Assembly (NCBI RefSeq): GCF_019357415.1
Contig: NZ_CP048410.1
Span: 1,769,001 to 1,833,000 of the forward strand
Direction of reading: 5' to 3'
From: Gramella sp. MT6
Lineage (GTDB): Bacteria > Bacteroidota > Bacteroidia > Flavobacteriales > Flavobacteriaceae
DNA length: 64,000 bases
In this document: piece after piece, positions 8,575-16,657 of the stretch
How the letters are laid out: each line of letters opens with the position of its first letter
Numbering within the stretch: position 1 is the first letter of the stretch
Notes under the pieces: model-generated
The model's input: only the letters and a program-made list of their open reading frames with translations
The model's database searches: none
What the model was told of the DNA's origin: nothing
Translations under genes and position numbers: made by a program

Positions 8575-9375
8575 TTAAGATTTAGGTTTTCTGGGCCGTT
8601 TCCCCCGTCTTGGATTCAGTTTCTGTGCAGTCTCTAATCTGGAACCTTCTTCGGTTTTGGTAGATTCGTCAGTAAGATCATTTATGGTTTTTAATTCTTC
8701 TGAAGTTAAATCACGCCATTCTCCTACCGGAATATCCAGGGATACGTTCATGATCCTTATCCTTTTCAAGGAGGTAACTTCATAGCCTAAAAATTCACAC
8801 ATTCGGCGTATCTGCCGGTTGAGTCCCTGGGTTAAAATAATTCTGAGCGTATGATGACCAAGTTTTTCGACTTCACATTCCCGGGTCACCGTATCCAGAA
8901 TAGGGACACCTGATGACATTTTCCTGATAAATTCTGAAGTAATAGGCTTATTAACCGATACCACGTATTCCTTTTCGTGGTTGTTGCGGGCACGAAGAAT
9001 TTTATTCACAATATCGCCATCATTAGTAAGAAAAATTAATCCCTCGCTAGGTTTGTCAAGTCGGCCGATAGGAAATATCCTCTTTGGATAGTTGATGTAA
9101 TCGATAATATTGTCCTTTTCTACCCTGGTATCTGTGGTGCAAACAATACCTACGGGTTTATTAAAGGCGATATAAACGTTTGGTTCTTTAAGTTCTTCTT
9201 TTGAAACAGGTTTGCCATCAACTTTTACCAGGTCTCCCGGTATAACCTTTGTTCCCATTTCCGGAACCTTGTCGTTAATAGTAATTCTACCCTGGTCTAT
9301 CAGTTTATCTGCTTCTCTTCTGGAGCAATATCCTAACTGACTTAAATACTTGTTTATTCGAACTTCTTCTGCCAT
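8575..9375 (-). CDS. rluF: 23S rRNA pseudouridine synthase, RluF type
   Basis: This 266-residue enzyme isomerises a uridine in 23S rRNA. The S4 RNA-binding domain occupies the N-terminus ([20 protein letters not shown]), followed by the catalytic domain with [10 protein letters not shown], where the Asp is the nucleophile, and the RluB/E/F-type motif [17 protein letters not shown]. The tail is basic ([13 protein letters not shown]). An upstream in-frame ATG at 9459 exists, but a consensus -7 box at 9392-9399 lies between it and the ATG at 9375, so the downstream start is chosen. RluF is favoured over RluB by overall likeness; the exact target base is inferred. Confidence 0.88.
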   Translation of the reverse strand: MAEEVRINKYLSQLGYCSRREADKLIDQGRITINDKVPEMGTKVIPGDLVKVDGKPVSKEELKEPNVYIAFNKPVGIVCTTDTRVEKDNIIDYINYPKRIFPIGRLDKPSEGLIFLTNDGDIVNKILRARNNHEKEYVVSVNKPITSEFIRKMSSGVPILDTVTRECEVEKLGHHTLRIILTQGLNRQIRRMCEFLGYEVTSLKRIRIMNVSLDIPVGEWRDLTSEELKTINDLTDESTKTEEGSRLETAQKLNPRRGKRPRKPKS

Positions 9376-9391
9376 AAAAATTATTCTGCTG

Positions 9392-9399
9392 CAAAGATA
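9392..9399 (-). promoter_or_regulatory. candidate -7 element of rluF
   Basis: On the minus strand this reads TATCTTTG, a consensus -7 box, with the start of transcription expected near 9386, about 11 bases before the rluF ATG. No clear TTG is found at the usual distance upstream. Its place inside the longer reading frame argues for the shorter rluF start. Confidence 0.55.
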
Positions 9400-9454
9400 C
9401 GAGATAAGAAATTGAGAGGCGAAACCGAAAAAATTTAAAAAATTTAAAACCTCA

Positions 9455-9486
9455 GGCAACCTTTTGTAACTTTCCTACGTCTATAT
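9455..9486 (+). promoter_or_regulatory. candidate ECF-sigma promoter upstream of the sigma gene
   Basis: GGCAACCTTTT starts at 9455 and CGTCTATA at 9478. The AAC-to-CGTC spacing is 17 bases, matching the general ECF promoter architecture (AAC at -35, CGTC at -10). The element differs from the TTG/TAnnTTTG promoters elsewhere in the window and lies 21 bases before the sigma factor ATG, as expected for autoregulation. Confidence 0.55.
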
Positions 9487-9506
9487 AAATAGAAGGCCTT
9501 GTGAAA

Positions 9507-10073
9507 ATGGTGAAAGTTATACAGCTTTTTAAAAATGAATCCTCTTTGATAAAAAGAGCATCGGTGGGCAACCGTGATGCTCAGCAAAGGATCTATGAAA
9601 AGCATTCACCTAAGATGTTGAGCGTTTGCAGGCAGTATGTAAAAGATATACATCATGCAGAAGAAGTAATGCTTAACGGGTTCTTCAAGGTTTTTAAGCA
9701 TTTGAAGGATTTTAAAGATGATGGCAGTTTTGAAGGCTGGATTAGAAAGATCATGGTTAGGGAATCAATTTCCTTTTTAAGACAGCATAAGAAACTGGAA
9801 TTCCAGGAAGACCTGGGATTTGAAAATGAAGAGGTCTTCAATAACATAAATTCTAAAATGGATGTGGCCGATATACAAACTATCATAGATGCTTTGCCTG
9901 AAGGTTATAAAATGGTCTTTGTGATGTATGCGGTAGAAGGTTACAAGCATTCAGAAATTGCTAAAATGCTTGATATTACTGAAGGGACTTCAAAATCCCA
10001 ATTATTTAAAGCACGAAAAATGCTTCAGGAAAAATTAAAAACAATTAATTCATCAGTTTATGGCGCCAATTAA
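9507..10073 (+). CDS. ECF-type RNA polymerase sigma factor
   Basis: A 188-residue sigma-70-family factor. Region 2 spans about residues 20-95, with KHSPKMLSVCRQYVKD, AEEVMLNGFFKVF and GSFEGWIRKIMVRE. Region 4 spans about 125-180 and has the helix-turn-helix YKHSEIAKMLDITEGTSKSQ. The ATG at 9507 is preferred; an in-frame GTG lies two codons upstream. An ECF-like promoter precedes it. The end overlaps the start of the next gene by 14 bases, implying translational coupling with a putative regulator. It probably controls an envelope regulon, judging from its neighbours. Confidence 0.9.
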   Translation: MVKVIQLFKNESSLIKRASVGNRDAQQRIYEKHSPKMLSVCRQYVKDIHHAEEVMLNGFFKVFKHLKDFKDDGSFEGWIRKIMVRESISFLRQHKKLEFQEDLGFENEEVFNNINSKMDVADIQTIIDALPEGYKMVFVMYAVEGYKHSEIAKMLDITEGTSKSQLFKARKMLQEKLKTINSSVYGAN

Positions 10074-10845
10074 ATTTGAAGAGCATGTAAAGGAGAAGCT
10101 GGATGAAAGAGAAATTCAGCCGTCGGCAGGTAGCTGGGATAAATTGAGTTCCAGGCTTGATGAATCTGAAAAAAGCTCAGGGAGAAAACTATGGATCTCA
10201 GCAATTGCTGCGGTAGTGGTTTTGCTGATCGCGAGTACCCTTTTTATAGATCAGCAGCAGCAAAACACATTTCCGGTGGTGAGTAATCCAGCCGAAGAAG
10301 CGAATGATGTAAACAAGAATAAGATTTCTGTTAATGAACCGGTTCAGGTAGCTTCAGAAGAAAAAGCTGAAAAGAGAGTGCAGGAAGATAAAAGGTCTGA
10401 AATTATGGATCCAGGACCTGTTGAAAAAGAGCAAAAAGTGGCTGAAAGTACAACTCTAAAGAAAGCTGAAAAATTAGAAGAGGATATATCGAAATCTTCT
10501 TCTGAGCGACAGCTAGTAGAACCAATTTCTATAGAGCCTGCGGTGATCGTTGAAAATTCTTCAACTGAATTGTCTGCCAAGGTGCAGGAGGTTCTGCAGA
10601 AGATCAAAAATGAGCAGGAACAATCGGGAGACCTAACGAATGCTGAGGTTGACGCACTCCTTGCAGAGGCAGCGATAGAGATTAGCAATCAAAGAAATCT
10701 TTATTCTGAAAATGCTGTGAGTGCAGATGCTTTACTTGCTGATGTGGAATACGAGGTAGACCAGTCATTTAGAAAAGAGGTTTTCGATTTCTTGAAAGAG
10801 GAATTTTTAAAGGCTAAGACGGCTGTGGCCACCAGAAACGAGTAA
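10060..10845 (+). CDS. putative membrane-bound anti-sigma factor
   Basis: A 261-residue single-pass protein. A soluble N-terminal part (FEEHVKEKLDEREIQPSAGSWDKL) is followed by a transmembrane helix at about residues 43-62 (LWISAIAAVVVLLIASTLFI) and a long, highly charged, Glu/Lys/Ser-rich region likely to lie in the periplasm. No ZAS zinc motif is seen. Its 14-base overlap with the sigma gene and its topology fit an anti-sigma role, but this rests on position and architecture rather than a recognised domain. The C-terminal half looks helical or coiled. Confidence 0.65.
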   Translation: MAPIKFEEHVKEKLDEREIQPSAGSWDKLSSRLDESEKSSGRKLWISAIAAVVVLLIASTLFIDQQQQNTFPVVSNPAEEANDVNKNKISVNEPVQVASEEKAEKRVQEDKRSEIMDPGPVEKEQKVAESTTLKKAEKLEEDISKSSSERQLVEPISIEPAVIVENSSTELSAKVQEVLQKIKNEQEQSGDLTNAEVDALLAEAAIEISNQRNLYSENAVSADALLADVEYEVDQSFRKEVFDFLKEEFLKAKTAVATRNE

Positions 10846-10953
10846 TCAAATAATCATTTAAATATCAATTATCCCGAAAGGGTCATTCATCAATCAAAAT
10901 CTGATGAGGAAGACTTTTGTCTTAATCTGAAGAAAACGAAAAACAATCGAACT

Positions 10954-11985
10954 ATGAAATCTATCATTATTTATTTTACTCTGGCCTTATTCACTTTTTC
11001 GAGTAATTACGCCTATTGCCAGGAAGAACCGAAAAAAAGTAAGGAAGAGATCCTGGAGTCTAAAAGAGAAGAGATCATCAAAGAAGAAAAGGAAAAACTA
11101 AGGATTAAAGTTGAAAAGTTAAATAAACTTCTGGAAGAAGGAGAGGTAACTCCGGGGCAGGCTGAGGCTTTGAAAAAGGAGGCTGCAGAACTTCATGCTA
11201 AAAATATTGAAAACCGCATCGCCATCATGGAAAATGAATATGAATTCGATGAGCGTAATGAAAACGAAACCGGTTACATCGCCTTTGGAGATGATGGGAA
11301 AGTGGTCACTGTTCGGGTGAATAATGTCCGTAATAAAAAGTATGATAAGAGAACTTCCAGTGACCTGGTGATAGCAGCTGGTTTCAATAATGCCCTTGAA
11401 GAAGGACAATCATTGAATGATTCCGATTTTAAAATTGGAGGAAGCCGTTTCTTTGAACTTGGTTGGGCGTGGAAAACCAGGGTTTTCAAAAATTCAAACT
11501 GGTTGCGTTTAAAGTATGGTTTCTCGTTTCAGTTTGATGGGTTGAAGCCAACAGATAACCGGTATTTCGTTCAGGATGGAGATGAAACATTTTTGACAGA
11601 TTTTGAATATGATCTGGATAAATCAAAATTTAGGATGGATAAACTTGTAGCGCCAATTCATTTTGAATTTGGACCATCTTCTAAAACTGAATCTGAGAAT
11701 TACCTGAGGTATTCTACTAAAGGAAAATTCAAAATTGGACTTGGTGGTTACGCCGGATTCAATATTGGAGAGCGCCAGAAACTGAAATACAAGGTGGATG
11801 GAGATAAGCAGAAAGATAAACTTAAGGGAGGTTATAATACTAATGATTTTGTCTACGGTTTAAGCGGATATTTAGGTTGGGGCTGGGCTACGGTTTATGC
11901 CAAATATGACCTTAATCCAATTTTTGACGACCCTAACGTAGAACTTCATAATGTTTCCCTTGGACTTCGTTTTGATGTAGATTAA
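10954..11985 (+). CDS. putative outer-membrane beta-barrel protein with N-terminal coiled coil
   Basis: A 343-residue protein with a clear signal peptide (about 1-22, ending YAYCQ). Residues 24-95 are a strongly charged coiled-coil segment rich in Lys and Glu. From about residue 120 the pattern changes to alternating strands ending in aromatic residues (FELGWAWKTRVF, WLRLKYGFSFQF, GLSGYLGWGWATVYAKYDL), closing with VSLGLRFDV, typical of small porin-like barrels. It lies 108 bases after the putative anti-sigma gene and is probably a target or partner of that sigma system. A cell-surface stress or structural role is inferred only. Confidence 0.7.
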   Translation: MKSIIIYFTLALFTFSSNYAYCQEEPKKSKEEILESKREEIIKEEKEKLRIKVEKLNKLLEEGEVTPGQAEALKKEAAELHAKNIENRIAIMENEYEFDERNENETGYIAFGDDGKVVTVRVNNVRNKKYDKRTSSDLVIAAGFNNALEEGQSLNDSDFKIGGSRFFELGWAWKTRVFKNSNWLRLKYGFSFQFDGLKPTDNRYFVQDGDETFLTDFEYDLDKSKFRMDKLVAPIHFEFGPSSKTESENYLRYSTKGKFKIGLGGYAGFNIGERQKLKYKVDGDKQKDKLKGGYNTNDFVYGLSGYLGWGWATVYAKYDLNPIFDDPNVELHNVSLGLRFDVD

Positions 11986-12011
11986 TTAGCCGGTATAAAT
12001 TTGTAATTTTG
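11972..12011 (+). promoter_or_regulatory. candidate promoter of dnaG
   Basis: TTG at 11972-11974 is followed after 21 bases by TAAATTTG (11996-12003). A second -7-like TAATTTTG (12004-12011) follows immediately. Transcription would start about 12009-12017, right at the foot of the hairpin at 12015. The -33 element lies inside the upstream coding region. Confidence 0.45.
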
Positions 12012-12014
12012 CAG

Positions 12015-12060
12015 GGCTTTAGAAATATGAAATTCATATTTTTAAAGCCTTGTCTTTTTT
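12015..12060 (+). terminator. hairpin with T-tract between the barrel gene and dnaG
   Basis: Bases 12015-12029 pair with 12035-12049 over 15 base pairs (one G-U), starting GGCTTTA and ending TAAAGCC, with a 5-base loop. TTGTCTTTTTT follows, as in an intrinsic terminator. It lies 29 bases after the stop of the barrel gene and 37 bases before dnaG. It either ends the sigma operon or, because the candidate dnaG promoter lies upstream of it, attenuates dnaG. Confidence 0.75.
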
Positions 12061-12096
12061 ACTAATTTCAGGAAAACTTAAAGAAATCTATTTCAA

Positions 12097-14055
12097 TTGA
12101 TCTCGAAAACCACTATTGATAATGTTTTTGAAACCGCCCGTGTAGAGGAGGTTATTGGTGATTTTGTACAGCTGAAAAAATCGGGGAGTAACATGAAAGG
12201 TCTAAGTCCTTTTACAGATGAGCGCTCTCCTAGTTTTATGGTTTCTCCTGTGAAGCAGATCTGGAAAGATTTTAGTAGCGGTAAGGGAGGAAATGTAGTG
12301 GCTTTTTTGATGGAACATGAACATTTCACCTATCCTGAAGCTATAAAATACCTCGCAAAAAAGTACAATATCGAGATTGAAGAGACTCAGCAAAGTGATG
12401 AGCAAAAGGAGCAAGCCAATGAGCGGGAAAGTATGTACCTGGTTTCTGAATATGCCAATGAGTTCTTTCAGAAGCGAATGCACGAGACAGATGAAGGAAA
12501 GGCTATAGGTTTAAGTTATTTCAAGGAAAGAGGTTTTACTCCTGAAACTATAAAGAAATTCGATCTTGGATACTCACCAGATGATTGGGAAGTTTTTACG
12601 AAAGCCGCGCTCGATGATGGCTATAAGCTGGAATATCTTGAAAAGACAGGCCTTACCATTGTAAAAGAAGATAAGCGTTTCGACAGGTTCAAGGGTAGAG
12701 TGATGTTTCCTATCCATTCTATGTCTGGTCGGGTGCTTGGATTTGGAGGGAGAATACTATCAAATACCAAAAAGGCTGCTAAATATCTTAATTCACCTGA
12801 AAGTGATATTTACCATAAAAGTAAGGTGCTTTATGGTATTTATTATGCTAAACAGGCGATCGCCAAAGAGGATAATTGTTACCTGGTAGAAGGTTATACA
12901 GATGTGATCCAGTTCCATCAAAGCGGAATTGAAAATACGGTATCTTCTTCAGGTACCGCTCTTACTCCAGAGCAGATAAGATTGATCAACCGGCTTACCA
13001 AAAATATTACTGTGCTTTTTGATGGTGATGCGGCCGGGACCAGGGCTTCATTGCGCGGGATAGACCTTATTCTCGAGCAGGGAATGAATGTAAAGGTTTG
13101 TCCATTTCCGGAGGGAGAGGACCCAGATAGTTTTGCCCGGTCAAATTCTGAAGATGAGCTGAGGGAATTTCTAGAAGAGAATTCATACGATTTTATTACT
13201 TATAAGGCTTCTCTTTTAATGGATGAAGCCAAGAACGATCCCGTGAAGAAGGCTGGGTTGATAAGAGATATGGTAAATAGTATCTCCAAGATCCCAGACA
13301 ATATTCAGCGAGAAGTTTACTTGCAGGAATGTTCAAGGATCATGGATATCAATGAAGATGTTCTGTATGCTTCCCTTGCCCAGATCGAAAATAAAGATCC
13401 TAAATCATCAGCTCAGCCTAAAAAGCGAAGCATGGAGGTGGTCAAGGAGAAGGAAACTCAGAAGACGAAGGTAGACCAGCTTTATGAACTTGAAAGAAAG
13501 ATAATTAGTCTATTAGTGCTATATGGGAAACAGGATGGAGAATTTCACGATATTCTGTTGAAGCAAAATGAGCAGGGTGAAATGGTTTATGAATCCGAAG
13601 TTCAGGAAGCCAAAGTTTTCGAGAAAATATTCCTTGACTTGCAGGAAGATGAGATCGAGTTTACGAATGAAGATTTTAAAGAACTTTTCTTTTTGCTGAT
13701 AGAAAAACTGAATTCTGAAGATGAGTTTGGAGTAGAGATGATCATCAATGAATTAAAAGAATCCCAGGCTGTTAAGCTTACAGATATTTTAATGGAAGAA
13801 GAGCAATACGAATTGCACGATTGGGAAAGACATGATATTCCTGTAAAGAAAAAAGAACAGGGAATTTCACAATACGTTACTCAAACCATTCTATCCCTAA
13901 GAAGATATCTCGTTGGCAGAAAGATCAATGAGCTGGTTGAAGCCATGAAGGATGCCGATTCTGATGAAGAAAACAGAACCGAAATGATCCAGGAGATCAT
14001 GAGCTATACGAGTCTAAGCACGATACTTTCAGATCGGCTGGGCAGAGTTATGTAG
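12097..14055 (+). CDS. dnaG: DNA primase, with a zinc-finger domain lacking metal ligands
   Basis: A 652-residue primase that makes RNA primers at the replication fork. The start is TTG: an in-frame stop lies five codons upstream and no ATG fits. The N-terminal CHC2-type fold is recognisable (GLSPFTDERSPSF to DFSSGKGGNVVAFL), but the four usual zinc ligands are replaced by Ser37, Thr40, Asp58 and Ser61. The RNA polymerase core with its TOPRIM site follows (VEGYTDVIQ, FDGDAAGTRAS). The C-terminal 200 residues are the helicase-interaction region. The last eight bases overlap the convergent regulator gene. Confidence 0.95.
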   Translation: MISKTTIDNVFETARVEEVIGDFVQLKKSGSNMKGLSPFTDERSPSFMVSPVKQIWKDFSSGKGGNVVAFLMEHEHFTYPEAIKYLAKKYNIEIEETQQSDEQKEQANERESMYLVSEYANEFFQKRMHETDEGKAIGLSYFKERGFTPETIKKFDLGYSPDDWEVFTKAALDDGYKLEYLEKTGLTIVKEDKRFDRFKGRVMFPIHSMSGRVLGFGGRILSNTKKAAKYLNSPESDIYHKSKVLYGIYYAKQAIAKEDNCYLVEGYTDVIQFHQSGIENTVSSSGTALTPEQIRLINRLTKNITVLFDGDAAGTRASLRGIDLILEQGMNVKVCPFPEGEDPDSFARSNSEDELREFLEENSYDFITYKASLLMDEAKNDPVKKAGLIRDMVNSISKIPDNIQREVYLQECSRIMDINEDVLYASLAQIENKDPKSSAQPKKRSMEVVKEKETQKTKVDQLYELERKIISLLVLYGKQDGEFHDILLKQNEQGEMVYESEVQEAKVFEKIFLDLQEDEIEFTNEDFKELFFLLIEKLNSEDEFGVEMIINELKESQAVKLTDILMEEEQYELHDWERHDIPVKKKEQGISQYVTQTILSLRRYLVGRKINELVEAMKDADSDEENRTEMIQEIMSYTSLSTILSDRLGRVM

Positions 14056-14686
14056 TATTCAACTGGAGGAGCCTGGACTGAGTGATAAGGTCTGCTACGT
14101 TATCTACCTTTAACTTTTTAAGTAATCTGGTCTTATAGGTGCTTACCGTTTTCTCGTTGATATCCAATGCCTCTGCAATATCTTTATTTCGCTTACCAGA
14201 TGAAAGTAAATTAAGTACTTCGGTTTCTCTGGTAGAGAGTTTTTTAAATTTTGTAATCAAACTCTTACCTCTTGAAATTCCGGAGTTTAGCTTTTCTGTA
14301 ATCTTTCGATTTAAATAGATTCCACCGCGAGCAACCTGGTAGATTGCTTTTTCCAGAGTTTCATTATCAGTATGTTTCGAAATATAACCTGCCGCTCCAG
14401 CTTTAATAGCGCTAAGAGCATACATTTCTTCCGGGTGAGAACTGAAAATAAGTGTTTTTACATCAGGGTATTCCTGCTTTATACGCCTAATAGCGTTGAT
14501 CCCGTTTATCTGGGGTAGGTCTAATTCTAATATCAAAACATCTGGAGCTTCCTTGTCTAACTGACTAAAAAGCTGAGTCCCGCTACCAACTCTTCCTGTA
14601 ACCTGAAGCGCCGGATTGTTTTGAAGCACACATTTTACACCCTCTAAAATGATCGGGTGATGATCTGCAATTAATACTCGATACAT
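14048..14686 (-). CDS. LuxR/NarL-type response regulator with an atypical receiver
   Basis: A 212-residue protein with an N-terminal receiver domain (about 1-118) and a C-terminal LuxR helix-turn-helix (about 145-205; LSTRETEVLNLLSSGKRNKD, then ALDINEKTVSTYKTRLLKKL). The receiver is unusual. The expected phospho-acceptor Asp is Glu54 (DVLILELDLP), and the second acidic pocket residue is His9 (ADHHP). The conserved Lys is kept (YISKH). It probably works without classical phosphorylation or in a fixed active state. No kinase gene lies nearby. It overlaps dnaG tail to tail by eight bases. Confidence 0.9.
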   Translation of the reverse strand: MYRVLIADHHPIILEGVKCVLQNNPALQVTGRVGSGTQLFSQLDKEAPDVLILELDLPQINGINAIRRIKQEYPDVKTLIFSSHPEEMYALSAIKAGAAGYISKHTDNETLEKAIYQVARGGIYLNRKITEKLNSGISRGKSLITKFKKLSTRETEVLNLLSSGKRNKDIAEALDINEKTVSTYKTRLLKKLKVDNVADLITQSRLLQLNTT

Positions 14687-14799
14687 GATTTTAAATTAAA
14701 ACAAGTCCGGGGGTAACTCGTTGAGTTTGGTTCTGTTAACCTAAAATAATGCTTTGGCTTTTTATAATGGAAAACTGTCAGATAAATTCGATAAGATGT

Positions 14800-15591
14800 C
14801 TATTTTTTCAGGTGAATGGGGATTTCGCAAACCGGTATTGGATCCATTTTATGTTGATTCGCTTTATTCAATCTTGTATAGATAGAGAAGACTTCTCTTT
14901 TTCTTCCTTCAAAATCTGCAATGGTTTTTCCCTCTTCCTGACTCTTCATTGCCCACTCTAATTCGTCGTAAGAAGCTCCAAGTTGATCTTCATCACTTCG
15001 GCTGTCGCCAAAAAGACCATCTGTAGGAGGGGCTTGCATAATTTCTTCAATAATATTTAAATATTCGCCAAGTTCATATACTTCGCTTTTAACAAGATCT
15101 GCTATTGGGCTAAGGTCCACTCCGCCATCACCATATTTTGTATAAAAACCTACACCAAAATCTTCTACTTTATTTCCTGTTCCTGCTACAAGGTATTTAT
15201 GCAGGCCGGCGAAATAATACAAAGTGGTCATCCTTAATCTTGCACGGGAATTTGCCAGGCTAAGATCAAGAGTTGTGGTTTCCCGATGTTGAGGCATGCC
15301 TTTTCTGAACTCTTCAAATACCGGGGTAAGATTTATTTCAAGACTGCTAACATTTGCAAAATTATGTTGGAGTTCCTCGATATGTTTTCTGGCTCTGCTT
15401 ATTTGATTTTTATCCTGGTGTATTGGCATTTCCAGACATAAAGTAGGCATTCCTGTTTTAGCGCATAGTGTAGAGGTAACTGCCGAATCGATCCCGCCGC
15501 TAACTCCAATTACAAATCCATTCATATTGGCTTTGGTTGCATAATCCTTAAGCCAGTTAATAATGTGGTCAGCTACTTTTTCGATCCGCAT
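14800..15591 (-). CDS. nadE: NAD+ synthetase, ammonia-dependent type
   Basis: A 263-residue enzyme that amidates nicotinic acid adenine dinucleotide to NAD+, the last step of NAD synthesis. The ATP-pyrophosphatase P-loop SGGIDS occupies residues 31-36. VAGTGNKVEDFGVGFYTKYG and LVKSEVYELGEYL are typical active-site segments. No glutaminase domain is present, so free ammonia is the likely nitrogen donor. The ATG at 15591 is chosen because upstream in-frame extension would cross the divergent gldB promoter and reading frame. It shares its upstream region with gldB. Confidence 0.93.
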   Translation of the reverse strand: MRIEKVADHIINWLKDYATKANMNGFVIGVSGGIDSAVTSTLCAKTGMPTLCLEMPIHQDKNQISRARKHIEELQHNFANVSSLEINLTPVFEEFRKGMPQHRETTTLDLSLANSRARLRMTTLYYFAGLHKYLVAGTGNKVEDFGVGFYTKYGDGGVDLSPIADLVKSEVYELGEYLNIIEEIMQAPPTDGLFGDSRSDEDQLGASYDELEWAMKSQEEGKTIADFEGRKREVFSIYTRLNKANQHKMDPIPVCEIPIHLKK

Positions 15592-15595
15592 AATA

Positions 15596-15627
15596 TTGGG
15601 TGATTTAGTTTGTAAGTAATACCTTTG
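15596..15627 (+). promoter_or_regulatory. candidate promoter of gldB
   Basis: TTG at 15596-15598, a 21-base spacer and TACCTTTG at 15620-15627. The expected start near 15633 gives a leader of about 65 bases. The element interleaves with the divergent nadE -7 box. Confidence 0.55.
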
Positions 15628-15632
15628 CCACA

Positions 15633-15640
15633 CAAATCTA
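15633..15640 (-). promoter_or_regulatory. candidate -7 element of nadE
   Basis: Read on the minus strand it is TAGATTTG, matching TAnnTTTG; the start would lie near 15627, about 36 bases before the nadE ATG. No good TTG is seen at the usual spacing, so support is partial. Confidence 0.4.
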
Positions 15641-15697
15641 ATACTTAAAGCCAATTTTTGAAAGGCACAGGCGTTAAAGCCTTCATAATAGAAAGCT

Positions 15698-16657
15698 ATG
15701 CTGAAGAAATTAGGGTTTTTTATACTACTTATTAGTCTATTTTCCTGCGACAAAAAATCTGAAACCGAAGCCAAGATCGAAAAGGTGGATGCCAATTTTG
15801 ACCTGGTTAGGTTTGACCAGAAATTTGCTGAAACCAGCGAAGAGACCTTACCTCAATTAAAAGCTGAATACCCATTTCTTTTTCCTGAACAATATCCGGA
15901 TAGTTTATGGATAAATAAACTGAATGATACTATTCAGCAGGAGGTCGAATCTGAGGTCAATAAAAAGTTTCCGGAATTTACTAAGGAGTATGATGAGCTG
16001 CATAGTCTTTTTCAGCACGTGAAATATTATTTCCCAGATTTCCAGGTGCCAGATGTGATCACGGTAACTTCAGAAGTAGATTATAAGAACAAGACCATTT
16101 ACACAGGTGATTATCTCTTCGTGGCGCTTGATACTTATCTAGGTGAAGATCATAAATTCTATATAGGCATTCAGGAATTTTTAAAAAAGAATTTCAGAAA
16201 GGAACAGATCGTCTCTGATGCTGCCGCAGAAATTGCTGAAAATTATGTTCCCAAGGCAGGGTCAAGAACATTTTTGTCTCATATGATCTACTATGGCAAA
16301 TTATTGTATTTGAAAGACAGGTTCATTCCTTTTAAATCTGATGCAGAAAAAATTGGCTACAGTGAAGATGAACTGGAATGGGTGAAATCTAATGAAGACC
16401 AGATCTGGCGATATTTTATAGAGAATGAACTTATTTTCGATACAGATTCTAAGTTATATACAAGATTCCTTTACCCGGCACCATTTTCTAAATTCTATTT
16501 GCAACTGGATTCAGAATCGCCGGCTAGGGTAGGTCAATATATTGGTTGGAATATTGTGAGAGCCTATATGGAGAAGAATGATGTATCCATTAATACAATG
16601 TTGAACACTTCAGCAGAAGAAATTTTTAATAAAGCGAACTATAAACCGAAGAAATAA
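15698..16657 (+). CDS. gldB: gliding motility lipoprotein GldB
   Basis: A 319-residue lipoprotein with a signal peptide and lipobox SLFSC (Cys17). The mature part matches the GldB type: RFDQKFAE near the N-terminus, YPFLFPEQYPDSLW, GYLFVALDTYLG-like (here DYLFVALDTYLGEDHKF), and a C-terminal YIGWNIVRAYM. GldB is essential for gliding in Flavobacterium, and in that setting the Gld proteins work with the type IX secretion machinery in the cell envelope. Its stop and the start of gldC share bases (TAATG), indicating coupling. Confidence 0.9.
   Translation: MLKKLGFFILLISLFSCDKKSETEAKIEKVDANFDLVRFDQKFAETSEETLPQLKAEYPFLFPEQYPDSLWINKLNDTIQQEVESEVNKKFPEFTKEYDELHSLFQHVKYYFPDFQVPDVITVTSEVDYKNKTIYTGDYLFVALDTYLGEDHKFYIGIQEFLKKNFRKEQIVSDAAAEIAENYVPKAGSRTFLSHMIYYGKLLYLKDRFIPFKSDAEKIGYSEDELEWVKSNEDQIWRYFIENELIFDTDSKLYTRFLYPAPFSKFYLQLDSESPARVGQYIGWNIVRAYMEKNDVSINTMLNTSAEEIFNKANYKPKK

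Noticed and set aside
9376..9459. Longer rluF start at 9459
   Set aside because: The extension crosses a consensus minus-strand -7 box and precedes the normal S4-domain start of the family.
15592..15795. 68-residue extension of NadE
   Set aside because: It overlaps the divergent gldB coding start and promoters, and NadE normally begins near MRIEKV.
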